A stretch of DNA of 64,000 nt. Source: Holacanthus passer (taxonomy: Eukaryota; Chordata; Actinopteri; Pomacanthidae). The stretch lies in the NCBI GenBank assembly GCA_025331565.1, contig JAFREQ010000027.1, forward strand, positions 2,675,501 to 2,739,500. Direction: 5' to 3'. How positions within the stretch are numbered: position 1 is the stretch's first letter; every line of letters begins with the position of its first letter. This document shows, one piece after another, positions 11,345-22,059 of this stretch. The position numbers were made by a program, and so were the translations under genes. A model generated the notes under the pieces. That model saw only the letters and a list, made by a program, of their open reading frames with translations, was not told the DNA's origin and did no database searches.

Positions 11345-11665
11345 GTCTTTGTAGCTCTGTTTTGGTCTCTACCAGCTACAGAGGGAAATATCTGTTTCTT
11401 TAGCTGCTAAATTGAGCATTTACTTTGTCTGATGTTTGGTGCTGGGCAGGTAGTGAACGGTTTTTTTCAGCTTTTTCCTCTGAAAACCTTGACAAGAGCA
11501 GCGAGAGGTAAAGCAAAGTGTTAAGTTTCAGGCCAGAAAGGAGCTGAAAGAAGCTCCACAGCGAGGAACAGCTGGGTCGGATGGTGAATTGACACCTTTA
11601 ACTTTACACATTTGATCCATTGTTAATACAAATATATTGATTATAGCTGCTTTGAGTAAAGATCT
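11345..11665 (-). repeat. Dispersed repeat family B, copy 3 (inverted)
   Basis: On the minus strand it reads GCAGCTATAATCAATATATT, then TTTTCAGAGGAAAAAGCTGA, then GGGAAATATCTG in complement and GAGACCAAAACAGAGC. It is the reverse-complement partner of the copy at 11020-11340. Confidence 0.65.
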
Positions 11666-12392
11666 GAACCACAGGAGACCAAAAACGCTTTTCAAATCTT
11701 CAACTGAGTCACAGAAATATTCCACTCGATCAAGAGCAGATCTCTCCCAGATAAACACTCACGTGGTGAAACACTGTTGAGCGTTTTTACAAATCGATTC
11801 CAAACGAAGCCCCTCACATTGGCGCCTGCTGTCACACGACTCGTCTCTCAAACACCGTTTAATGCTGAGAACGAGCTCTTCCTTTCACTGCGCCTCACCT
11901 GCCTTCGCCGCCACACAAACAACACCTGCGCAGCTCATTCCTGGCTCGCTCTGCCTCGGACGGCCATTGTTTTGGATTTGTGACGAGCTTAAAGTCTGGT
12001 TCTAAAGCGACGACGAGGGATTATTCTATTAGTCATTTTTCCTCACCACAATAATGTACTGGGGAAGATTTAAGACGGTTTTAGGTGCCGGGTGGAAAAG
12101 ATCTGACTAGGCTGCAGATTTACAGCGAGGTTTCGACCGTTTTGCATAATCCCAAGAGACATCTGTCTGTGAGTCCCACCTTGCAAGTTTCACATTTGAA
12201 GAATTCAAATTAGACGCTCGAGGACACGACACACAAACAGACTTTCAGCAAACACACACGGGCAAAGATGCTAATTTCAGGCAGATAATCGGCTATTTGA
12301 GGCTAATCTTTGCTGCCCTGAAGCGTGTACGCACTTTGAAATCTGATTTGAATTCAGAATAAACCAGAACTTTTTTTTTTTAAGTGCATGTG

Positions 12393-12396
<4 letters not shown>
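11666..12396. other. Gene-free stretch
   Basis: The frame at 11777-11983 lies in CpG-containing sequence and is not recognisable. A T10 run at 12371 precedes the GT array. No feature is supported. Confidence 0.5.

Positions 12397-12423
<27 letters not shown>
12397..12423 (+). repeat. (TG)13 microsatellite
   Basis: Perfect TG array. Confidence 0.97.
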
Positions 12424-12547
12424 AAACCCTCAGTCAGAAACTTTCCCGCTCTGTTTATCACTATCACAGTTTATATGATTTGTTCATTGGTTTTTCCATG
12501 TTTGCAGAAGACATGAAACACTTTTGTCTCAAGTTATCCGAACCCCC

Positions 12548-12571
12548 CACACACACACACACACACACACA
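12548..12571 (+). repeat. (CA)12 microsatellite
   Basis: CA array preceded by a short C run. Confidence 0.96.
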
Positions 12572-12624
12572 TCTCCATCTGTTTGGCTGTGGCCCCCTCT
12601 CTTGTTCCTGGTAGTTCCTCTGCA

Positions 12625-12900
12625 TACCAAACGCACCTCCTCGTACTTTGCGATTCGTTCTGTTTGTTTTGGGTTTTGTTTTCCTCGTGCGTCGCGCGAC
12701 GATCGTCTGTCACATCTCGGAGGCGTGCGTGCACGTGCGGCGTGGATGTGTGGGCCCGTGTTAAAGCGAGGAGAAGTTATGTGGCTGATTCTGATCTTCT
12801 TTCAACTGTCAGCCGCCTCTGCGTCGACTCCTCTCCGTCTGTCTTTTGCTCTGTCTGTCTCTCTTTCTACACCTGTCACCGCCACGCTGCGGAGACAAAT
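12625..12900. promoter_or_regulatory. CpG-rich patch
   Basis: About 19 CpGs fall between 12630 and 12775 by hand count, including GTGCGTCGCGCGACGATCGT, and more follow to 12900. This density is far above the surroundings. The 155-codon frame across it (12524-12991) starts in a CA array and ends in a T run, so it is not evidence of a protein. It may be an unmethylated regulatory element; no TATA box or exon is evident. Confidence 0.35.
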
Positions 12901-13189
12901 GAACCACAAGGAAGCTGACAGGATCTTCTCGGGACTTTTTTTTTTTTTTCCCCCGCACATGCTTTTGCTTTCGCTAAGCTTAGCATTTTAAAATAAAGAC
13001 ATCATTACCACCTCAATTTTAAGACTAATGAGTGTAAACAAAAGAGACAATCACAACTAACATTTACTCTCCATCTCCCTCTGGATCCGATTTCATGGGA
13101 TATCTACATTATTGCTTTCAAGCACAAAACTGAAGGGGATGTTTTTCTTTTTAATTTTTCTTTTTGTCTGTTAAATGTGTACAAGAAAG

Positions 13190-13320
13190 AGAAACCTTCA
13201 CACACAGAGGAGCAGGAGTGATGTTCGGATAAAAAGCCTGCTGATGAAACAATTAAAGAACCGGACGGTTTCGGCCTTGTCAGGTCTTCATCAGGGTTCA
13301 GATCAGGAGACTTGACCTTT
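13190..13320 (-). repeat. Dispersed repeat fragment with CCTGATGAAGACC motif
   Basis: On the minus strand it reads CCCTGATGAAGACCTGACAA, GGCCGAAACCGTCCGG. A similar order on the plus strand occurs at 14440-14510 (GCTGATGACGGCTGAGTGC, TGAAATGTGTCTGCAGC, ATCAATAAACCAGGATG). Motifs of the form TGATGAAG...GGC..GAAACG recur in fish dispersed repeats. Class unknown. Confidence 0.4.
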
Positions 13321-13587
13321 TTATGGATTCATTCAAAACTCCACATTACCTCTGCTCCTCTGCACGAGTGTATGTTTGCCCTTTCAATTTGTTTCAGCCA
13401 TTTCTTTCATGGTACCGGTGTTTGTTTGTTTGTTGGCTGCATCCAAAAGATACTCCACCAGAAAAATCTTCTAGTTCATCAGCTTCTTGTATGAATCCAT
13501 TTATATCAAGAGTTGTGTAAAAATAAGTGCGATGGTCTTGAAAGACAGAACAAAGCAAATCATTGCACAAGAATAAAAGTTAATTAT

Positions 13588-14087
13588 GCAACTGCTGTTT
13601 TCAAATAAAAAAAGTTGGGATGCTGTTTGATCTTTTTTAACATATACTCAATTGAAAACAGCACAAAGACAATATATTTAATGTTTGACCTCATGAACTA
13701 TTTTTGCAAATATCTGCTGATTCTGAATTTGATGGCAGCAACATGTTTCAAACAAGTTGGGACAGGAGCAACAAAAGACTGTGAAAGTTGTGGACTGATC
13801 CAGAAACACCTGTTTGGATCAGTCCACAGGTAAACAGGTTCATTGGTAACAGGTGATAGGATCATGATTGGGTCTGAAAGGTTCATCCTGGAAAGACTCA
13901 GTCGTTCACAAGCGAGGATGGAGAAAGGTTCAACACTTTGTGAACACATGATTGTATAAAGGAGATTAATACATGGACTCAGGAAGACTTTGGAAAATCA
14001 TTGTCAGGAAACACATTTGCAAATAATTGCATTTTGTTGTACTTATGTTTTACGCAGCGTCCCAACTTGTTTGGAATCAGGGTTGTA
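13588..14087 (+). mobile_element. Non-autonomous DNA transposon (family A), best copy
   Basis: The right end reads CCCAACTTGTTTGGAATCAG then GGTTGTA (to 14087), and its complement resembles the left end around 13590-13622 (CAAATAAAAAAAGTTGGGAT), giving terminal inverted repeats. It carries AGCAACAAAAGACTGTGAAA and a perfect 13-bp internal inverted repeat at 13790-13827. Compared with the full-length Tc1-like relative that I remember, the transposase frame is missing between the AACACTTTGTGAACACATG block and the GGACTCAGGAAGACTTT block, so it is an internal-deletion derivative. Frames 13615-13833 and 13698-13949 are incidental. Confidence 0.7.
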
Positions 14088-14429
14088 CGATCATTAATGA
14101 CATGATAGCATGGAGGTTTGTGTGGCGCAGATAAAGAGATTCATTGCCTTTGTAGAATGTGGAGGGAATGAAAAGGTTGTGGGAAAATAAATTCAGACGT
14201 CTTCATCTGCAGGAAATCTCTAAATGTATGAACATATATGCCAGAGAGAGGCAGGAACAGGTAAATCAACAACAATATTTAATCTTGTTTGAACAAAAAG
14301 CACACGAACAAGGAAAACAGAGGCCGTCCACTGTCTTTGCTTTGGTCTCATTTAGCAATTTATTTCACAGAAATGTATGGATGTTTACAAATGGCACACG
14401 TAGCACCTGTTCACTCAGGTAGGAACATG

Positions 14430-14515
14430 GATAATTAGAGTTTGGTGCTGATGACGGCTGAGTGCTGAAATGTGTCTGCAGCTGCACTTTATCAATAAAC
14501 CAGGATGGATGTGCT
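14430..14515 (+). repeat. Dispersed repeat fragment (GCTGATGACGGC...ATCAATAAACC)
   Basis: Contains GCTGATGACGGCTGAGTGCT, GAAATGTGTCTGCAGC and TTATCAATAAACCAGGATG. The partner fragment lies inverted at 13190-13320, on the other side of the family A transposon. Confidence 0.4.
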
Positions 14516-16227
14516 CGGCGAGCTGCTCCGACTCGTCTAATTTGGATGTTTATTGGAGCCTACACCCAACCTGAGAGATATCGGACGGCTTTAATGATAT
14601 CAGCAGGTCGAGCACTTCTTCCTCCTGCTTCATGAAGTCATCGTGAGCTATGTTCAAGGAAAATCCTCCTTTCAGTTTGGCTTCTTCTACGTGTTATTTG
14701 CTTAAAGTGTTTTTTTTTAATTACATTTTCATTCGTCTAAACATTATTTTTACTTCCTGGATGTTTATTTTTATTTACATGAGCTAAAGAAATAATGATC
14801 TCAGCCTCTGCAGACTTTGCAGCCTCCGCCATAAACGAACACTGACACACTTCTATTAAACCTGCTCTGAGCACAAACTTAAATCATCATCACACGCCAG
14901 AAAATAAGACTCGCTCTGTCCTCGGTCTTGCACAGTCAGCACAGACTAACAGCCCCGCAGCAGCCATTGTATCATTACACACCATTACGTACTGCGAGTC
15001 ATAACAGCCTCGTGATTGATCACTCAGGAGTGAGTATAATTTATGATCTGATGTGTGTTTTACGGCACGTCTGCACTGACGAGCTATTTGCTCCTGCTGG
15101 AATAAAACACGTGCTTGTGGAAATCACACTGTGTTAAACTCTGTTGAGACTTCATGACTTGAACAGATTAAAGAGACACCGTGGACTTTTTGGCCACTGT
15201 ACGGACATTTTAATTAGCCTAATAAATATCTGTAGATATTCAAGCTGTGGCCATGCAAAGTCCTGATTGACGTAATTTTTATTGTTCCAATTTTTTTTTT
15301 CCGGCAATTTTTGTTGCTTTCATGTCACAAATAAGTGAAATCTTAAAGCGGTCAAGAGTCAAGTTCGTCCTGCTTTGCACATATTTCTGCAAGGTCAGTA
15401 TTGTAGAAGGAAAATGGAAGTTGTTAAGGGGTTTGTTATTGAGGTTTCTTTTATGAATACTGTGCAATAAGCTTGAGTTCAAGTCTACACCTTAACCTGT
15501 TTCCCTGCTTGAATGAAGCACTACATTTATGTAGTTTTGGTATTGTACGTACTTATGTACAACAAGTACTGAAAAAAGAAGGACGACACCGGGGTCCTGC
15601 ATGTGCTTCAGGCTTAGGTGACAAAATAGACTTCAGTTTTGGTTAAATGTTAACAAAATGAAAATGTGTTCTTCAAGCCACTGATAAATGTTTCTGTATT
15701 AAACCAAGACAAGTTCTCCGAGCACTTAAACATAACCATAACGAGCTGACAACGCTTACGTTGCTACAAGTGGATGTAATAGTAGATACTTTATGAAACC
15801 AAACGTAATACGACATCACAGAAGATGATTCCATATCATGACGCCTGAACGCACTGATGAAAAATGTCTGTGTCGATCTAGACTTTTTTTTTAATAAATA
15901 CCAATTTCTGAGTCGAAAAGTGACATATGCATTGTTTTTGTGTGAATGTATCATTTATTCATCTGCCCGCCGGGCCCCCACGACGCGCACAGAGCTGCAC
16001 TTGTCTCTCCCTGTCAGATATCTCTGCCCTCGTGTAATCTGAAATTCCACTTTCCCTAAAATCACTTGTCTCCCCAAACACTCATCCGTTCACACTCGGC
16101 CACCCCCCCGGCCTCTCGCCCGCCCCCCTTCCCCCTCTCTCTATCTCTTTTCTCTATCTCTTTTCTACTATTTCTCACACACACAAGCTGGTGCCAAGTT
16201 GTTAAATTTGAGCACTCCATCTTTTTT

Positions 16228-16229
<2 letters not shown>
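14516..16229. other. Gene-free stretch
   Basis: AT-rich with short T runs. A 6-bp inverted repeat TTGTAC...GTACAA lies near 15545. Frames at 14928-15137 and 15673-15954 have no recognisable similarity. Confidence 0.5.

Positions 16230-16258
<29 letters not shown>
16230..16258 (+). repeat. (CA)14 microsatellite
   Basis: Perfect CA array after a pyrimidine-rich stretch (16100-16170). Confidence 0.97.
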
Positions 16259-16260
<2 letters not shown>

Positions 16261-16348
16261 AAGAAAACACAGCCTGGCAAAAATAGTATTCATCTCTGCA
16301 TCCATCTCTGATTCTGGGCTAAAAGATGAGAATCCTTTGGCAGGAATT

Positions 16349-16390
16349 TCTCTCTCTCTCACACACACACATACACACACAAACACACAC
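16349..16390 (+). repeat. (TC)n(AC)n compound microsatellite
   Basis: TC repeats followed by AC repeats with TA and AA interruptions. Confidence 0.93.
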
Positions 16391-16489
16391 ACTATCTCTC
16401 TCCATCTCAACACACAAATTTAATCTGTGGTCTTGACAGGACAGGAGGACAGGGAGGACGAATAAAAATCACCTCATTACGCACCCCCT

Positions 16490-16513
16490 ACACACACACA
16501 CACACACACACAC
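16490..16513 (+). repeat. (AC)12 microsatellite
   Basis: The third CA array within 300 bases, forming a CA-rich cluster at 16230-16513. Confidence 0.96.
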
Positions 16514-17065
16514 GCAGAGACAGACATACACAAACAGGTCATTCACATGCATTAGGGATGGAAATAGAAAAGCCTTGAATGCTGGTCAAACATCATTTGG
16601 TGTGTAAACGCTAACAGACGAGGGCAGGAGGCCACATGTGACTCTGGAAGATCAGGGACGCTGTTTGTCAGACGGGAATAACGGAGGGGAGCGACGGTGT
16701 GTGTGCACAGTCGCCGAGGTTAAAATAAGGATGATTATGATTCAAGCCATGAATGATGAAAGCCACAGCGGCACCATAAGCAATGAAGCTGATGATAATG
16801 ATGATGTTCTCTCAGTCTTTATCTCGTCCCTCCCCTCGGTGATGCAGACCGCTGCACGTGAATGTGATCTGTGATAACTCCGGGTTTGACTCACGACCTC
16901 CTGCGGTGCAGCCGCGACTGCAATTTAGAGTCCAAGGTGCAGCCGGAGAGAATATCGATCACGGCAGACCTGATGGATATGATCGTAACAAGGTCTGCAA
17001 AATCTCCTGCTGCTCATTTTGTTTGAAGAATCTTTCTTTGTGCACCTCTCTGACAGTTTTCAGGA

Positions 17066-17109
17066 GTAAAAGCTGAAACAGTAAAAGCTGAAAGCTGAAA
17101 GACTGAAAC
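17066..17109 (+). repeat. AAGCTGAAA short tandem repeat
   Basis: Repeats of AAAAGCTGAAACAGT / AAAGCTGAAAG over about 44 bp. Confidence 0.75.
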
Positions 17110-17708
17110 AACATCCACCACAACGACAGCAGCCTAAAGGTTAATCCCGGCTTTAACCTGCTGTAACCAAAATTTTAAAAACACGGAGGTGACGAGTCTC
17201 CCAACGAGCTGACTCCTGACAAAATTTTAAAATTAATTTGAATTTTTCATATTTTATTTATTCAGTAAACTATTTAATTATGTATCTTTTAAATGTCATT
17301 TTCCCATAAGGCTCTGAAACATGAAGGCAGTTTCTTCTCAAAATAACATTCTGGTGGATAAATTCTTGAATGTTTACCAAAAAAAAGGAGTCAAATTCCC
17401 AGAAAACAAAACCCAGAGGATGTATCCTCAGAGTATTTAATGATAGCTGCAGCTCAGTCCCTTGGATAAAGAAATGTGACAGATCAGCTGAGATGCCCTC
17501 GAGCAAAGTTTTCTTAACCTGATCTGTGGTCAACACATCAGACTGTGGTTGTGCTGGGCAGCGTCCAGGTGTGAATGTGTGCACCTGGTCGCTTTACAAC
17601 GTTAGTCTGAGGGAATGAATTCGGTAACTTGAGGGGAACTTCACTGAAAAACAGCTGCTAACACTTACAAACACACAACATCACATGCATTTCACACTGA
17701 TATAAACG

Positions 17709-17724
17709 TATATATATATATATA
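17709..17724 (+). repeat. (TA)8 repeat
   Basis: Perfect TA array. Confidence 0.9.
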
Positions 17725-17898
17725 AACCATCGGACCAGACAGACGTTCCAAGTCACGTTAAGCTGCGTGTACGTCGAGCATCTCTGTTTTTCTTTTACAA
17801 ATCCTGCCGTCCTTGGGTGGCTGAAACCTTTAAACCTTTGACAGCTCGCAATTTCTCATAAAGGGAAAAGAAAATAGGTTTTTCAGTCCCTTCTCTCT

Positions 17899-17918
17899 CA
17901 CACACACACACACACACA
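17899..17918 (+). repeat. (CA)10 microsatellite
   Basis: Perfect CA array, 108 bases before a complementary GT array. Confidence 0.95.
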
Positions 17919-18022
17919 GTCACACAATAGGAAACACACTCTTGTATTTGTGTCATGAACGTTTCCCCCAAAGGAAATAAAGGGTAAATCACATGATGAA
18001 TATCCTGTTCACTCCAGTGCAT

Positions 18023-18026
<4 letters not shown>

Positions 18027-18059
<33 letters not shown>
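18027..18059 (+). repeat. (GT)16 microsatellite
   Basis: Perfect GT array, complementary to the CA array at 17899-17918. Confidence 0.97.
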
Positions 18060-18060
<1 letters not shown>

Positions 18061-18542
18061 ATCTGTACGAGCCTTGTAAACATACTGTAGGTGTAAAGTT
18101 TCTTGTTAATATTTGCTGCATGCGATTTTCTGTCTGGACTGTTAAAGCGATGTTTTGTATTCCGCTGACGTCTTCTCATCTAGCAGCGAAGGTTGGCGTT
18201 CAGGAACAGAGACAGAGAGCAGAATGGAAAACAGACAGAGGCAAAGAGGGAAACTTTCTACCTTTGCAGATGGAGGACCTCTCCGAGCCGGCTGAGTCTC
18301 AGGCGCGCTTTTCACATCACTATCAAAAAGAGAGAGAAAAAAGGGGGAGAAGGGAACAGGAAGGGGCTGGTTAGAATGACAAAGGTGAGACATTTCTGAA
18401 AAATCGCTCGGCAGCCGCACAGACTGACAGCGTGACACATTAAAAACCTCAAACGGGGACAGCTAAGCAGCATCGGGAGAGAAAAAACCCAGGAGTGGAA
18501 ATTAAGTTTGGACTCAGCTTTTTCCTCCCAAAGTGAAGCTCG

Positions 18543-18602
18543 TTAAATAATAATAAAAATTGGATTTATATAACACAATTAATAGGACACCTCAGAGCTC
18601 TA
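18543..18602 (+). repeat. Dispersed repeat fragment (GGATTTATATA type)
   Basis: AATAATAATAAAAATTGGAT, then TTATATAACAC and GGACACCTCAGAGCTC resemble the widespread fish sequence with a trinucleotide run followed by GGATTTATATAGCGC. Short and diverged. Confidence 0.4.
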
Positions 18603-19860
18603 TGTGTGTCAGAGGGGGGGAGGAGAGATCGACTGAGAAATGGGACACGGAAGAGGGGGAGGAAAAGGAAGGGATTGTTGAACTAAGGGCTGTGTGAAGA
18701 GGAAACAGAGGGGGATTCCCATTAGAGAGACAGATGAAGGGACGGCAACATCTGACAGTTGGCAAGTCAATGATGGACAGAGAGAGACGGAGAGAAAGAG
18801 TCCAAGATTTTCAAGGCTAATCCACGGCCTCAAATAAAGCGAGTTTACAACCTCCTCTGTCACGTGACTGTTCATCAAGCGTCAAGTCGACCTCAGTGCA
18901 CGAGTGCGCTTAGTCGATGAAGGGATATAAAAATGACAGCGGGTGAAACAATAAGAGAAGTGTTTCTGTTATTCTGTCCAACATTATATGATCAATATAA
19001 TCACCACAAAACACAGATTCAAAAATTTGCCACAATCTTGAGTTGGACAAAGTCTCAACAGAAGTTTCACAAAGACACGATTGACTGTTTTCTAACTGCT
19101 TTATCTGTTTTCTTATGTCTGTCAGGCTTTCTGTTCTGGAGTGACACAGACTGTCGACGCAGGTTTACCGCTCAAATTTTTACATTTATGTTGTTGTTTT
19201 TTTGAAACAATGGGTCTTCAGTTTCACAAGTGAACAAAAAAATTCTTTTGTCAGCTCTGGGTTTTGTCAGCTGAAAAGACAAATGTGCCACGGGATGTTA
19301 TCAGCTTTCCATCGCAATAACTAAAGATGATTTGAAAACTACATCTTCAACCAACTTTATAATGTTTTTAACTGATTTGTTGTAAAACTACAAGCCTGTA
19401 AAAGGATGTTAAATATCCACAGGAAGGCTACACATGTTCATGCAGTTGATGATCCCTGCAGAAGAAGTGGTGCGTTGCACAGATCATGTTTTGCAGGTTA
19501 GAGTTATTTAAGACATGGATATAGAAAAACATTGGACATGCAACATAGAATTTATGCTTCAATGTTCCTAATGTTGCCTTGATTTTACATGATAAATGAG
19601 ATTTGAGGATGAAAAACCAAAGAGTCTGACAAATGTTATGCTTTCTAATGCAGTTTTGTCCTGAGCCGTTGACCAAATAACCAAATAAAGAGCCGGACAG
19701 AGCCGATATCGTCACATTAAAATATCATGATGCAGTGGATGTTCCATTGCTCTTGTGTTTTTGACTTTGGGAATGCCAAGTAAAAGACATCCATACTCTC
19801 AGCCCACTACACACATCTACAACATGGTCAGGTCTGCAGGTCACATTTACTGTTTCTAAG
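18603..19860. other. Gene-free stretch
   Basis: Purine-rich from 18603 to 18830, then AT-rich. Frames at 18933-19205 and 19428-19715 lack recognisable similarity. Confidence 0.5.
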
Positions 19861-19879
19861 CTGTTATTGGACCATCTCT

Positions 19880-20180
19880 GTTCAGGGGCAAACAATCAAT
19901 TTATCGCAGGGCTGATAAGTTTAATTATATCATCATCAGGTGTTCGTCACATTTCATCCACCCATTTAATTCTGTTTGTCTTCATGATAATCAGCGTTAT
20001 TTGATTCCTCTGCAGCACATTTCCAAATGCCAAGTGTCTTTGCTGAATTACCTATTAGATTGAAAAATCATGAAATAATAATGTGAGCTAAATAATCTCA
20101 TTATCTCAATTTTGTAGGATAATCTAATGCAAATTGATTGAATGTTTATATTATGCATGCACTATTCTGACTTGTCTCGT
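19880..20180. promoter_or_regulatory. Candidate conserved non-coding element
   Basis: High-complexity AT-rich sequence without repeats. It carries an octamer ATGCAAAT (20127-20134) for POU factors, overlapping homeodomain-type TTTAATTAT and GATTGA cores, and ATGCATGC near 20152. Vertebrate developmental enhancers often look like this. Conservation cannot be tested here, so the call is tentative. Confidence 0.25.
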
Positions 20181-20544
20181 CCTCTGTCAAGGTGCTTTTC
20201 TGCATTGTAACCTCTTTGTGGTATAATTTGGCAAACAAAGGTCGTCATCTGAGCTGCTCTGTGATTCCATCAGTCGTTGATTCCAAAATGAGTCTTTTCA
20301 GAACAAGGATTTTTCATGTAAATTACTTTTGACAGCATTTTTCTGACGCGTCACCTGTTACCAGAGCAGACATGTAAAGTCAAACAGTCCTTTCAGCTTC
20401 AGGCAAAGGAAATTATACACACTATGTGGAGATGGTATGTAAAAATCCCACTTCTTTCACAGCTTGCATCAGTCACCAAATATGTCTTAAGCTTCTTTCT
20501 AGTTTCCCAAAATGACACATATATTACTGTAAAAGTATTTTTAG

Positions 20545-20630
20545 GTCTTTTGGGGCCAAGTCCAAGTCAAGTCATGTGAGACAGATCTAAATCAAGTCTC
20601 TTGCTCGTGAGCTTTGAGGTTCACTCTTGA
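20545..20630 (+). repeat. CAAGTC-rich dispersed repeat, left fragment
   Basis: Contains GGCCAAGTCCAAGTCAAGTC and AAATCAAGTCTC, a reiterated CAAGTC pattern that I know from a fish repeat family. A second fragment is at 21595-21660. Confidence 0.5.
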
Positions 20631-21594
20631 TCCTCTGATGGGACTCGTGCTGATGTAACTAAGATGCACAAAGCTATAGATTCATGACTAAAACTGTGCA
20701 CATGTTCTTTCTCAGATTTATAAATCTGTGTGCACTGATTCTGTTTTATAAATCTCAGTCATTGTGGAACTGGTGCCAGAGCCTCAATTCCACTCCCACA
20801 GTTATCGAATGAACGAATGAATGCAGAAACGATCACTTGTTTGCGTATCAATACTTTTGCTCGTACTCATTAGACGTGTCAGCGTGAAGAACGGCAGAGA
20901 ATGAGTGCAGCGTTTGTTTGCATCGACGAGGTTCTTCAACAGCACCGAAGCAGCTGTCATCACATGCAAACATTATGCCCGTGCCGCTGATCGATCACAT
21001 GTATCTGTAAACTATTACAGTGGCGATATCTCAGCCATCAATTATTCAATGTCAGAGGGATTATCAATGATTCATTTATAGTATTGAAACAGACTTCAAA
21101 GTGCTTCACATTTCAGAATATAAAGATCATTAACGGGCAAATGTAAGTAAAAAGAATCCTGAAATGAATCACTCATAAGTCATTTAAAATTAAGGTTATA
21201 AATGTGGCTTTGGTTGATGTTTTACAGAATGATGTGCAGACCACAATATGACAACACAATCAGTGAAACTGGCAAACAACCTAAACTATGTTTTACTATA
21301 AGGTTACACCTTTTATTTAATGTCCTCATTGTTATATCACCCACAGCTTGTGTGCAGTTTTTACCTTCTCACATCTGTGTTGGTCTAAAAGGACGAAGGT
21401 TTATTCTCAAGCCTCTCTCTATTTTCTCTGTCAAAGCAAGTCAAAAAGTCAGATCTGAAGTCTGTGACACGAGCGCAAAGTCAAACAGAATAGTGTTTTT
21501 ACTTTTTAGCCGTGACCTTTTCCTTTCAATGCATCGACTTAATCAATGAATATTTAGCGTGTGTGTGAACTGACAATGATTTTATCAGGTCAAA
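20631..21594. other. Gene-free stretch between CAAGTC fragments
   Basis: AT-rich. The 115-codon frame at 21202-21549 has no recognisable domain. It may be internal sequence of one element whose ends are the two CAAGTC-rich fragments. Confidence 0.4.
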
Positions 21595-21660
21595 ACTTAT
21601 ATGAGACTTTACTGAGGGAGTCAAGTCAAGTCATGAGGTCTAAAGTCGCGAGCTCTACCT
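21595..21660 (+). repeat. CAAGTC-rich dispersed repeat, right fragment
   Basis: Contains GAGTCAAGTCAAGTCATGAG and AAGTCGCGAGCTCTACCTCT, which resembles the end of the same family. Confidence 0.5.
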
Positions 21661-21752
21661 CTACTTTTAAAATCAATCTATGGCTACTTGCACAATCAAA
21701 AGAAAAGAAAAGAAGAGAAATTATGCACATAAACAGCTCTGCTACACAACTG

Positions 21753-21753
<1 letters not shown>

Positions 21754-21790
<37 letters not shown>
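21754..21790 (+). repeat. (AC)18 microsatellite
   Basis: Perfect AC array. Confidence 0.97.
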
Positions 21791-21791
<1 letters not shown>

Positions 21792-22023
21792 CCACACTGC
21801 AGCTACACTTTTTTATGTAAGAGAGCTGTTTGAGCCTGAGGATGTAGAGATGGACAGAACCAAGAGGGAGAGAGGGAGGGACTGAGCGATGAAGAGGGGG
21901 ATGCTGGGAAACAAGAGGAGGCCTCAGTGAAAAGGCAAAATAGCAAACTGTTAGAAACGAATAGCTGTTGAGTGTTACTGACACTGTTACTGTTACTGAC
22001 TGCTAACACGTGTAGGAATACTG

Positions 22024-22024
<1 letters not shown>

Positions 22025-22056
<32 letters not shown>
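22025..22056 (+). repeat. (TG)16 microsatellite
   Basis: Perfect TG array, 234 bases after the complementary AC array. Confidence 0.97.

Positions 22057-22059
<3 letters not shown>

Noticed and set aside
12524..12991. 155-codon plus-strand frame
   Set aside because: It starts in a CA array, crosses a CpG-rich patch and ends in a T run; an alternative frame of 111 codons overlaps it. No family resemblance.
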